Assembly (NCBI GenBank): GCA_903929895.1 | Contig: CAIYWM010000959.1 | Span: forward strand, 1 to 9,393 | Direction: 5' to 3' | From: an uncultured Alphaproteobacteria bacterium | GTDB lineage: Bacteria > Pseudomonadota > Alphaproteobacteria > Reyranellales > Reyranellaceae | Length of the DNA: 9,393 nucleotides | In this document: positions 1 to 6,298 of the stretch, one piece after another | Numbering within the stretch: the stretch's first letter is position 1 | Layout: each line of letters starts with the position of its first letter | Made by a program: the position numbers and the translations under genes | Notes under the pieces: generated by a model | Told to the model about the DNA's origin: nothing | The model's database searches: none | Seen by the model: only the letters and a program-made list of their open reading frames with translations

Positions 1-212
1 GCCGCCTGCAGTGGGCCGAAGTTGCGCGTGAAGTCGAGCTGCTGCTCGTCGGTCATGTCCTGACCGGGCAGGACGAGCACGGCATACTTGTCCATTCCTG
101 CCTCGATCGCGGCGACATCGGCTGGTGTCAGCGGCCGTGTCGCGTCGATGCCGGTCATCTCGGCGGCGAAGAGGGGCTGCAGCGGCTGGAGGGGACGCGT
201 CTCGATCGGCAA
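1..212 (-). CDS. TauD/TfdA-family 2-oxoglutarate-dependent dioxygenase, N-terminal part (cut by window edge)
   Basis: Only the first 70 codons are present. Reading leftwards from a TTG at 212-210 gives a protein starting MPIETRPLQPLQPLF, followed by an AAEMTGIDATRPL stretch, KYAVLVLPGQ and DEQQLDFTRNFGPLQ. This order (PLxPLFAAE, GID, a V-L-V-x-x-GQ strand, then DEQQ...F.R.FGPL) is the typical N-terminus of TauD/TfdA enzymes and looks most like the TfdA branch as I remember it. The family are Fe(II)/2-oxoglutarate dioxygenases that hydroxylate or cleave small acids such as taurine, aryloxyacetates or related compounds. The catalytic HxD...H residues lie beyond the window, so activity and substrate are not shown. 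TTG is chosen because GGAGG at 222-218 lies 5 bases upstream; the next in-frame ATG (codon 19) falls inside conserved sequence. The gene starts 25 bases after the aldolase/dehydrogenase stop, as the last visible member of the operon. Confidence 0.85.
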   Translation of the reverse strand, partial: MPIETRPLQPLQPLFAAEMTGIDATRPLTPADVAAIEAGMDKYAVLVLPGQDMTDEQQLDFTRNFGPLQA

Positions 213-237
213 CAGGACCTCCCTTGGTTGAGGAGCC

Positions 238-2274
238 CTAGCGCAGGGCGGCCGCGATGTTACCACCGTCCACGGTCGTGACAGCGCCCGTCGTCTTCGC
301 CGCCTTGGCCAGCGAAACGAAAGCCTGCGCGACATCGTCCGCCGTCACTTCGAGGCCGAGCAGGTTGCCGCCCATATAGTCGGCCTCGCTGAGGCCGCGC
401 GCCTTCGACCGCTGGGCGATCATCTCGTCCGTCAGGAGACCGGTGCGGATGCGGTCGGCGTTGACGGCATTGGCGCGGATGCCGTCGCCGCCATGGTCCA
501 GCGCGTACTGGCGCATCAGGAACAGGGTCGCGGCCTTCGGCAAACCATAGGGTCCGAAGTCCGGTCCCGGGTTCACCGCCTGCTTGGAGGTGTTGAACAG
601 CAGGCAGCCGCCCAGACCCTGGGTGCGCATGATGCGCACGGCGTTCTGCGCCACGCTCTGGTGGGCCCAGAAATTCAGCTCGAAGCTCTGGCGCAACACG
701 GCTTCGTCGACGTCGCCGATGCGGCCCTGCCAGGCCGCACCCGCATTGGAGACCACGATGTCGACGCCGCCGTAGGTGGCCGCGACCTTGTCGAAGGCGG
801 CGCGTACCGATTTCGGATCGGTTACGTCGCAGGCAACCCCAAAGCCTTTCACCTTGGAGACGTCGCGGTCGAGCACCGCGACCTCGGCGCCCTCGCGCGC
901 GAAGGCGGAAGCGGTCGCCGCACCAATGCCAGATGCGCCGCCGGTCACCACCACAATGCGCCGTGCCAATGGCTTCTCGGCCGCGGCGCTGAGCTTGGCC
1001 TGCTCGAGCGACCAGTATTCGATGTCGAAGATGTCCGGCTCGGGGATGCACTCGTAGGTGCCGAGCCGCTCGGCGTCGGCAATCACCGCCACCGTCGTCT
1101 CGGCGAGGTCGGCCGCGATCTTGGCATCCTTCGAGCTGTTGCCGATCCCGAACAGGCCGACGCCCGGTACAAGTGCCACGCGCGGGATCGGATCGAGCTC
1201 CTTCTTCGCCGTGATCTGCTTGCCGTTGTAGCGCGTGAAGTAGGCGTGATAGTCGGCGGCGAACTTTTCGAGCGCGGCCTTGGCCTCGCTCGTGAACGCG
1301 TCGAGCTTGCCGGCTTCCGGCGCCGGCGCGATGAAGGCCACGTTCTTGGTACGGATCGCGTGGTCGGGCGTCACCGGACCCTGCTGGCTGTAGCGTGCGA
1401 TCTCGCTGCCGTTCACATAGGCCAGGATCTCGGGCGAGCTGCGGAACTCGAACACGAAACGCTGCGTGGCCTCGCGGCCACCGGTCTTGGCCGGCAACGA
1501 GAACAGTCCGCGCAGGATCGGCGCGATCTCGGCGGCCGTCGCAGGGCTGGCGGGCAGGGTGGCGCCGGGAAAGATCTTGCGCGTGGCCTTGGCGAGGCGT
1601 TGCTCCGCCATCGTGACGAGGTCGATCATGCGGACATAGGCTTCTTCCGCCGTCGCACCCATCGTGAAGATGCCGTGCTTCAGCAGGATCAGCCCCTCGA
1701 CGTCGGGGTTCGCCTTCGCGACCTCGGCCGTCTTCTTGGCGAGCGCGAAGCCCGGCATGACGTAGGGCACCAGCGCCGCGCGCTTGCCGTAGAGATCGGC
1801 CGCAAGCTCGGCGCCGTTGGGCTGGTCGGTCAGCGCCAGCACCGCGTTGGAATGCGTATGGTCGATGAACTTGTGAGCCAGGAACGCATGCAGCAGCGTC
1901 TCGACCGACGGGTTGGGCGCCTTGCTGTCGAGCAGGTTGGCGCGCTGGACGTTGACCATGTCCTCGTCGCTGAGCGCCTGCAGTCCCTCCAGCTCGCGCA
2001 GCGGCGCGAGGCGGACGGCGGGCAGGCCGGGCGCCTCGATCGTGCCCATGTCCCAGCCGCTGCCCTTGACGCAGAGCACGTCGAGCGCCTGGCCGGTGAC
2101 GTCGGCCATGCGGGTCTTCACCGAGGTGTTGCCGCCGCCGTGCAGCACCAGCTTCGGCTCACCGCCCAGCAGGCGCGTCGTGTAGACCCGCAGGGCGAGG
2201 TCCTCGCCGATGCCCTTGGCGGCGTGGCTTGCGATGGCTTGCTGGGCGTCGTCGTCGGACCAGAGGTTCTTCAT
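238..2274 (-). CDS. Bifunctional class II aldolase / short-chain dehydrogenase (RhaD-type fusion)
   Basis: A 678-residue cytoplasmic two-domain enzyme, normal length for the fused RhaD-like family. Residues about 1-235 form a class II aldolase/adducin domain: HGGGNTS at 45-51, NPSVE at 121-125 (Glu125 in the place of the catalytic acid), the zinc ligands His139 and His141 in HTH, and His200 in KHG. A linker region leads to an SDR domain from about 438: TGGASGIG at 444-451, SNAG at 509-512, Ser563, Tyr576 and Lys580 (YxxxK), and Asn534. Both active sites look intact. Characterised relatives split L-rhamnulose-1-phosphate and oxidise the lactaldehyde formed, but no rhamnose kinase, isomerase or mutarotase lies nearby, so I do not assign rhaD. 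ATG at 2274 follows the receptor stop by 8 bases. Its SD candidate (GGGAG) lies inside the end of the upstream gene, about 13 bases away, suggesting translational coupling. Confidence 0.93.
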   Translation of the reverse strand: MKNLWSDDDAQQAIASHAAKGIGEDLALRVYTTRLLGGEPKLVLHGGGNTSVKTRMADVTGQALDVLCVKGSGWDMGTIEAPGLPAVRLAPLRELEGLQALSDEDMVNVQRANLLDSKAPNPSVETLLHAFLAHKFIDHTHSNAVLALTDQPNGAELAADLYGKRAALVPYVMPGFALAKKTAEVAKANPDVEGLILLKHGIFTMGATAEEAYVRMIDLVTMAEQRLAKATRKIFPGATLPASPATAAEIAPILRGLFSLPAKTGGREATQRFVFEFRSSPEILAYVNGSEIARYSQQGPVTPDHAIRTKNVAFIAPAPEAGKLDAFTSEAKAALEKFAADYHAYFTRYNGKQITAKKELDPIPRVALVPGVGLFGIGNSSKDAKIAADLAETTVAVIADAERLGTYECIPEPDIFDIEYWSLEQAKLSAAAEKPLARRIVVVTGGASGIGAATASAFAREGAEVAVLDRDVSKVKGFGVACDVTDPKSVRAAFDKVAATYGGVDIVVSNAGAAWQGRIGDVDEAVLRQSFELNFWAHQSVAQNAVRIMRTQGLGGCLLFNTSKQAVNPGPDFGPYGLPKAATLFLMRQYALDHGGDGIRANAVNADRIRTGLLTDEMIAQRSKARGLSEADYMGGNLLGLEVTADDVAQAFVSLAKAAKTTGAVTTVDGGNIAAALR

Positions 2275-2282
2275 GGCGCTGC

Positions 2283-3269
2283 CTATTCTCCCGGCTCGAT
2301 CCCGGCATCCTTGGCGATCTTCACCCAGGTCGCGATCTCCCGCTCCTGGTAGGGCTTGAACTGCGCGGGGTCGCGCGGCTCGACGGTGAAGCCGAGCTTG
2401 TCGATCTTCTCGACGACCTCGGGCTTCTGCAGGCTCTTCATGATCTCGCCCGAGAGCCGGTCGAGCGCGGGTTGCGGAGTCGCCGCCGGCGCGAAGAAGG
2501 CGGCCCACGACGAAGCGTTGGCGCCGGTCACGCCCTGCTCCTCGAGGGTCGGGACGTCGGGCAGCTGCGGGTTGCGCTTGGCGCTGCCGATCGCGATGGC
2601 GCGGATCGTGCCGGCCTTGATCTGCGCCAGCACGCTGGGCAGCGTCGTGTTGGAGATGTCGATACGGCCACCGACCAGGTCCTGGACCAGCGGCGGCGCG
2701 CCGCGATAGGGCACCTGAGTCATCTTGGTGCCGGTGCGCGCCATGAAAAGTTCGGTCGAGAGATGCGAGCCCGAGCCGATGCCCGTCGAGCCGTAGTTCA
2801 GCTCGCCGGGCTTCGACTTGGCCAGCGCGATGAGCTCCTGGATGTTGTTCACCGGCAGGTCCTTGCGCACGACGAAGACATGCTCGAAGGCGCCGGCACC
2901 GGCCAGCGGCGCGAAGTCCTTCACCGCGTCGTAGCCCGGCTCCTTCAGCATGAACATGTTGTTGCCGTGCGTCTGGTTGTTGCCGAACGTGATCGTCTGC
3001 CCGTCCGGCTTGGCCTTGGCGACGGCACGGGTGCCGATCGCACCGGCGCCGCCCGAGACATTCTCGACCACGACCTGCTGGCCGAGCGGGCCGGAGATGT
3101 CGGCGGCAACGATGCGCGCGATCACGTCGGTGGGGCCGCCGGCCGGATAGGCCACAACCATCTTGATCGGGCCCGAGGGCTGCCAGGCCGATTGTGCGTT
3201 CTGGGCAAGGGCGGGCTTCACGAAGGGCGCGACGAGCAGGCCGGCGCTGAACAGACGACGCTTGATCAT
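2283..3269 (-). CDS. Bug/TctC-family periplasmic solute-binding protein
   Basis: A 328-residue extracytoplasmic receptor of the tripartite tricarboxylate transporter (TctC/Bug) family, which binds small, mostly carboxylated molecules in the periplasm. Family signatures appear in order: YPAGGPTDVIAR at 41-52, VVVENVSGGAGAIG around 66-79, YGSTGIGSGSHLSTELF at 159-175, VPYRGAPPLVQDLVGGRID at 186-204, and LPDVPTLEEQG at 236-246. The signal peptide is residues 1-22 with cleavage after ALA22. It has an RRLF sequence at 4-7 and a lysine (Lys18) close to the cleavage site, both features of Tat rather than Sec export. No lipobox cysteine is seen. The TctA and TctB membrane partners are absent from the window, as is common for this over-expanded family. 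The ATG is preceded by AGGAAG at 8 bases, which overlaps the stop of the upstream dehydrogenase gene. Ligand unknown; the operon context suggests the same compound its neighbours degrade. Confidence 0.93.
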   Translation of the reverse strand: MIKRRLFSAGLLVAPFVKPALAQNAQSAWQPSGPIKMVVAYPAGGPTDVIARIVAADISGPLGQQVVVENVSGGAGAIGTRAVAKAKPDGQTITFGNNQTHGNNMFMLKEPGYDAVKDFAPLAGAGAFEHVFVVRKDLPVNNIQELIALAKSKPGELNYGSTGIGSGSHLSTELFMARTGTKMTQVPYRGAPPLVQDLVGGRIDISNTTLPSVLAQIKAGTIRAIAIGSAKRNPQLPDVPTLEEQGVTGANASSWAAFFAPAATPQPALDRLSGEIMKSLQKPEVVEKIDKLGFTVEPRDPAQFKPYQEREIATWVKIAKDAGIEPGE

Positions 3270-3281
3270 GGGATCTGCTTC

Positions 3282-4295
3282 CTAGGCGTGTGAAATAACG
3301 ATCTTGCCGAAATGCTTCTGGCTCTTGAGGTGCCGGTAGGCCGCCTGGGCCTCGGCGAACGGGAACACCTTGTCGATGACGGGCTTCAGGCCATTCGCCT
3401 CGATGGCTCGGTTCATCGCCTCGAACATCTGCGTGCTGCCGACATAGAGGCCCTGGACCTTGAGGTTGCGGCGCAGGATCGGCATCGGATCGAGCGTCGC
3501 CATGCCCGTCAGCAGCCCGATCACCGCGATGGAGCCGCCGAGGCGCGTGGCCATGAAGGAGCGCGGGAGCGTGCCGGCGCCGCCGACCTCGACCGTGATG
3601 TCGGCGCCGCGGCCGCCGGTCAGCTTCAGCGTTTCCTGGTCCCAGTCCGGCATGGCCTTGTAGTCGACCACCGCCTCGGCCCCCATCTGCTTCAGCCGTT
3701 CGGCCTTGGCGGCGGAACTCGAGGTGCCGATGACGCGGGCGCCGAACATCTTCGCGAACTGCAGGGCGAAGATGGAGACGCCGCCGGTGCCCTGGATCTG
3801 GACCACGTCGCCGGCCTTCAGGTGGCCGATCTCGACCAGCGCGTTCCAGGCCGTGACGGCGGCACAGGGGAGGGTGGCGCCTTCTTCGTAGCTGAGATGC
3901 GTCGGCAGCTTCACGACGCCTTCTTCCTCCAGCACGGCGAGCTCGGTCAGCATGCCGTCGATCGCGCCGCCCATCGCGGAGGGCATGGCGCTCTCGCTGA
4001 TCGCGCCGCCGAACCAGCGCTGCATGAAGCAGCCTGCGACCCGGTCGCCGACCTTGACCCGGCTCACGCCCGGTCCGATGGCCACGACTTCGCCCGCGCC
4101 GTCCGACAGCGGGATCAGGTCGGGCTTGGGCGCCGACCGCGCATACTGCGCCTCGATGGTGAGCAAGTCGCGGTAGTTCAGCGAGGTCGCCATGACCCGC
4201 ACCAGCACCTGCCGAGGTCCCGGTGCCGGATCCGGGCGTTCTGCCAGGGTGAGCGAGTCGATGCCCTTGGGGGCGGGGATGACATAGCACTTCAT
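3282..4295 (-). CDS. Zinc-less medium-chain dehydrogenase/reductase (alcohol dehydrogenase/quinone oxidoreductase type)
   Basis: A 337-residue MDR-superfamily oxidoreductase. The N-terminal GroES-like catalytic half shows VMATSLNYRDLL at about 34-45, PLSDGAGEVVAIGPGV at 62-77 and VKVGDRVAG at 80-88. The Rossmann half shows the nucleotide-binding loop GTGGVSIFALQFA at 169-181 and IGTSSSAAKAERLKQMGAE at 189-207. The position that holds the catalytic zinc cysteine in true alcohol dehydrogenases is in the NYRD segment, and there is no four-cysteine structural zinc lobe, so it probably works without zinc, like quinone oxidoreductases and related NAD(P)-dependent enzymes. The start is the ATG at 4295, with CAGGAG 7 bases upstream; an earlier in-frame ATG at 4334 adds 13 residues that do not look like the family. 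This appears to be the first gene of the minus-strand operon, 12 bases before the receptor gene. It may oxidise an alcohol intermediate of the pathway; substrate not assigned. Confidence 0.92.
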   Translation of the reverse strand: MKCYVIPAPKGIDSLTLAERPDPAPGPRQVLVRVMATSLNYRDLLTIEAQYARSAPKPDLIPLSDGAGEVVAIGPGVSRVKVGDRVAGCFMQRWFGGAISESAMPSAMGGAIDGMLTELAVLEEEGVVKLPTHLSYEEGATLPCAAVTAWNALVEIGHLKAGDVVQIQGTGGVSIFALQFAKMFGARVIGTSSSAAKAERLKQMGAEAVVDYKAMPDWDQETLKLTGGRGADITVEVGGAGTLPRSFMATRLGGSIAVIGLLTGMATLDPMPILRRNLKVQGLYVGSTQMFEAMNRAIEANGLKPVIDKVFPFAEAQAAYRHLKSQKHFGKIVISHA

Positions 4296-4309
4296 GGGTT
4301 GGCTCCTGT

Positions 4310-4323
4310 AAGCGCAGGCGCTT
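4310..4323. promoter_or_regulatory. 6-2-6 palindrome, candidate operator for the minus-strand operon
   Basis: AAGCGC-AG-GCGCTT is a perfect inverted repeat with a two-base centre, 14 bases upstream of the dehydrogenase start. It sits between that gene's SD (CAGGAG) and a CATAAT sequence at 4340-4335 (minus strand) that matches five of six bases of the sigma-70 -10 box. I find no good -35 match at the right distance, so the promoter is weakly supported. If the -10 is real, the palindrome would lie just downstream of the transcription start, where repressors often bind. A chance or purely structural palindrome is the alternative. Confidence 0.3.
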
Positions 4324-4353
4324 GATTGGCGCACATTATGACGTCCCGCACGC

Positions 4354-4424
4354 TGTCATCCTGAGCGCAGCGAAGGACCTTTCGTGGGTGCCGGTAAAGG
4401 TCCCTCGCTGCGCTCGGGATGACA
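4354..4424. repeat. Imperfect inverted repeat, dispersed intergenic repeat type
   Basis: A left arm at 4354-4382 (beginning TGTCATCCTGAGCGCAGCGA) and a right arm at 4396-4424 are reverse complements at 27 of 29 positions, with a 13-base loop at 4383-4395. The TCATCCTGAGCGCAGCGAAGGA core is a pattern I recognise from dispersed intergenic repeats in many GC-rich bacterial genomes, so this is likely one copy of a family, though other copies cannot be seen here. It lies 31 bases past the gpt stop and 58 bases before the operon start. RNA from either strand could fold into a long hairpin that limits read-through from gpt or protects transcript ends. No coding potential. Confidence 0.8.
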
Positions 4425-4455
4425 ATGGTGGTGGCGCAGGCGGGGTGAGCCCTTG

Positions 4456-4959
4456 TCACTTGGCGTCGCCCTTCAGTTCGATGATGGTCTTGGCCATGAC
4501 GGCCTCCTGGTCCCAGGGGAACAGGATCCACGTGTCCTGGCTCACCTCGGTGACGTAGCTGTCGACCACCGGGCGGCCGGCGGGCTTCGCATAGACCGTC
4601 GCGAAATGGGCCTCGGGCAGCATGGCGCGGACGGCGCGGGCGGTGACACCCGTGTCGACCAGGTCATCGACGATCAGCCAGCCGGCGCCCTTTTCCTGCT
4701 CCGCAGAGGTGCCCTTCAGCAGCTCCACCTTGGTGCCGCGTTCCATGCGGTCGTAGGTCGAGCAGCAGATCGTGTCGATCAGGCGAAGGTTCAGTTCGCG
4801 TGCAACGATGGCCGCCGGCACGAGGCCGCCGCGGGTGATCGCGACCAGGCCCTTGAACGGCCCGAGATCGGCCAGCCGCCAGGCGAGCGCCCGGGCGTCT
4901 CGATGCAGTTCCGTCCACGAGACGGGGAACATCCTGTTGTAGCCAACACTGCTCGCCAT
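4456..4959 (-). CDS. gpt: Xanthine/guanine phosphoribosyltransferase
   Basis: A 167-residue purine-salvage enzyme that joins xanthine or guanine (and more weakly hypoxanthine) to PRPP to form the nucleotide. Landmarks closely follow E. coli Gpt: TRGGLVP at 42-48, the DTICCSTYD segment at 62-70, the PRPP-binding [10 protein letters not shown] at 95-104 with Asp98 and Asp99, AKPAGRP at 124-130, and [10 protein letters not shown] at 141-150. It is somewhat longer than the 152-residue E. coli protein, with a short extra N-terminus and C-terminal tail. The ATG at 4959 is used because a modest GGGA lies about 9 bases upstream; the internal Met10 has its only AGG directly next to it. It is probably transcribed alone. 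A large inverted repeat follows its stop, and the catabolic operon downstream on the same strand has no evident link to purine salvage. Confidence 0.95.
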   Translation of the reverse strand: MASSVGYNRMFPVSWTELHRDARALAWRLADLGPFKGLVAITRGGLVPAAIVARELNLRLIDTICCSTYDRMERGTKVELLKGTSAEQEKGAGWLIVDDLVDTGVTARAVRAMLPEAHFATVYAKPAGRPVVDSYVTEVSQDTWILFPWDQEAVMAKTIIELKGDAK

Positions 4960-5080
4960 GCGATTTCGTCCCTGGATCCTGTCCGGTTTGGCTTGCCCCT
5001 TCGGGAGGGCTGCACTAACACCTTCGGCCGAAGCTTAGAAGCATAGGCCATAGGGTAATTCGGCAGGGGACCGCTGAAAA
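4960..5080. other. Divergent intergenic region between gpt and the terC-family gene
   Basis: These 121 bases must hold the 5' signals for gpt (minus) and the terC-family/uspA unit (plus). On the plus strand, TTGCCC at 4993-4998 and TAACAC at 5016-5021 are 17 bases apart and are the best, still weak, promoter candidate. A 12-base perfect palindrome, CTTCGGCCGAAG, lies at 5022-5033, close to where transcription from that promoter would begin, and could be an operator or chance. A small CCCC-TTCG-GGaGG hairpin lies just upstream at about 4996-5009. I looked for a yybP-ykoY manganese riboswitch, expected for some relatives of the downstream gene, and saw none of its conserved loops. Confidence 0.35.
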
Positions 5081-5809
5081 ATGGGATTTGAGCTGACGCC
5101 CGCTTTCTGGAGCGGTCTGACCCAGATCATTCTGGTGAACATCATCCTGTCGGGTGACAATGCGCTGGTCATCGCGCTGGCGTGCCGGAATCTGGAAAAG
5201 AAGCACCAGCGGCCGGCCATCATCATCGGCAGCGGCGGCGCCATCCTGCTGCGAATTCTCTTCGTCCTGATCGTCGATTACCTGCTTTCGGTCCCCTTCC
5301 TGAAACTCGTGGGCGGCATGCTGCTGCTGTGGATCGGCGTCAAGCTGGTGCAGGGCGAGGAAGAGGGCGAGGACGGCGTCAAGGCGGCCAGCTCCCTGAG
5401 TTCGGCCATCCGCACCATCATCATCGCCGATGCCGTGATGAGCCTCGACAATGCCATCGCCATCGCCGCCGCCGCCAAGGGCGACACGACGCTGATGGTG
5501 CTGGGCCTCATCATTTCGATCCCCCTGATCGTGTTCGGCGCCACGCTGATCATGGCGCTGCTCAACCGCTTCCCGGTCATCGTCGTCGCCGGCGGCGCGC
5601 TGCTGGGCTGGATCGCGGGTGAGGTGCTGGCCACCGACCCGGGCTATGCCGCCAAGCTCACCGCCCTCACGCCCCACGCCAAGACGATCCTCGAGGTCGG
5701 TTGTGCCGTGCTGGTCGTCGCGGTCGGCTTCTTCCTGCAGCGCCGGGCGAAGCAGAAGCACAAGGCACACGATCCGGTGGACCTCGCGACCGACAAAGGC
5801 AAGGAGTAG
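5081..5809 (+). CDS. TerC/YjbE-family integral membrane protein, probable metal exporter
   Basis: A 242-residue polytopic inner-membrane protein of the TerC family (LysE-type superfamily). The two acidic family signatures are present: SGDNALVIALA from residue 24 and SLDNAIAIAAA from 121, each within a membrane helix. About seven hydrophobic segments lie near residues 10-34, 46-65, 69-90, 108-131, 136-160, 164-183 and 203-219. An acidic linker (GEEEGED) at 92-98 separates the halves and the C-terminus is a charged tail. Some characterised relatives export Mn(II), in part to load secreted enzymes; tellurite resistance, from which the family name comes, is not implied. The start has AGGGGA about 10 bases upstream, and the second residues fit the family. 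The stop is 5 bases before the uspA-like gene, whose SD lies inside this gene, so the two are almost certainly co-translated. Metal specificity is not readable from the sequence. Confidence 0.9.
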   Translation: MGFELTPAFWSGLTQIILVNIILSGDNALVIALACRNLEKKHQRPAIIIGSGGAILLRILFVLIVDYLLSVPFLKLVGGMLLLWIGVKLVQGEEEGEDGVKAASSLSSAIRTIIIADAVMSLDNAIAIAAAAKGDTTLMVLGLIISIPLIVFGATLIMALLNRFPVIVVAGGALLGWIAGEVLATDPGYAAKLTALTPHAKTILEVGCAVLVVAVGFFLQRRAKQKHKAHDPVDLATDKGKE

Positions 5810-5814
5810 CGACC

Positions 5815-6246
5815 ATGCACAAGATCAATGCCATCCTCGTCGCGGTCGACGGTTCGGAAACCTCCGATCGTGCCGTCCAGCATGCGTTGGACATGATCGC
5901 CACCGGCTGCGCGGCCGAGCTGCATCTGCTGAACGTGCAGCCGAGCGTCGGCGGCGCGGTCTCGACCTTCGTGTCGCGCGAGCAGATCGATTCCTATCAC
6001 CGGGAAGAGGGCGAGAAGGCCCTCGCCTCGGCGGTGGCACTGGCCCAGAAGGCCTCGGTCACGGCAAAGAAGCATGTCGGCGTCGGGCGCCAGGGCGAGA
6101 TCGTCGCCGACTTCGTCCGGAAGACCGGCGCAGGCCTGGTCGTGATGGGCACACGCGGCCATACCGGCCTCACCGGCGTCCTGCTGGGCTCGGTGGCGCA
6201 GGACGTGATCGCCCACGCCAAGGTGCCCGTTACCCTCGTAAAGTAG
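5815..6246 (+). CDS. Universal stress protein, UspA family, ATP-binding type
   Basis: A 143-residue single-domain cytoplasmic Usp protein. The N-terminal strand and loop read ILVAVDGSETSDRA (7-20), with Asp12 in the nucleotide-contacting position. Near the C-terminus, GTRG at 112-115 followed nine residues later by Gly125-Ser126 completes the G-x2-G-x9-G-S motif that marks ATP-binding Usps, and the protein ends PVTLVK as expected. Such proteins usually dimerise and act in stress survival, often by modulating a partner. ATG at 5815 is supported by AAGGAG 8 bases upstream, overlapping the end of the terC-family gene. The coupling suggests it may respond to or regulate metal or membrane stress handled by that neighbour, which is inference only. 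Confidence 0.93.
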   Translation: MHKINAILVAVDGSETSDRAVQHALDMIATGCAAELHLLNVQPSVGGAVSTFVSREQIDSYHREEGEKALASAVALAQKASVTAKKHVGVGRQGEIVADFVRKTGAGLVVMGTRGHTGLTGVLLGSVAQDVIAHAKVPVTLVK

Positions 6247-6269
6247 CCATTCCGATCCGGACGGCGTAG

Positions 6270-6298
6270 AAACGCGGCCCTGTAGGAGGACCGCGTTT
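6270..6298 (+). promoter_or_regulatory. Hairpin enclosing the dgt ribosome-binding site and start codon
   Basis: AAACGCGG at 6270-6277 and CCGCGTTT at 6291-6298 are perfect 8-base inverted repeats. The 13-base loop contains GGAGG (6285-6289), and two more pairs (6279/6289 and 6280/6288) can form past one mismatch, drawing part of the SD into the stem. The right arm covers the first two bases of the TTG start. In mRNA this fold would hinder ribosome loading on dgt. A simple terminator for uspA is less likely because only three T residues follow the stem and they belong to the start region. Confidence 0.45.

Noticed and set aside
493..2352. 619-codon plus-strand frame opposite the aldolase/dehydrogenase
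   Set aside because: Composition is Arg/Gly/Ala/His-rich without recognisable motifs, and it lies fully antisense to a well supported two-domain enzyme; typical GC-rich shadow.
238..4290. One uninterrupted minus-strand frame of 1350 codons spanning three genes
   Set aside because: Only its last 678 residues match a protein family. The upstream part is a shifted-frame reading of the receptor and dehydrogenase genes, kept open by high GC content, and both of those genes have their own starts, stops and SD sequences.
4296..4334. Upstream ATG at 4334 as dehydrogenase start
   Set aside because: It would add 13 unconserved residues and has no SD as good as the CAGGAG seven bases before the ATG at 4295.
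4292..4558. Small frames on both strands across the large inverted repeat
   Set aside because: The peptides read the repeat itself (SAAKDL and RCARDD-type strings often mis-annotated as genes) and overlap gpt or the dehydrogenase start.
4960..5080. yybP-ykoY manganese riboswitch ahead of the TerC-family gene
   Set aside because: Some YjbE-type genes carry it, but the conserved loop sequences are not seen and the likely leader is too short.
6247..6298. Intrinsic terminator of uspA
   Set aside because: The stem is good, but only three T residues follow and they overlap the dgt start codon; a fold controlling dgt translation explains it better.
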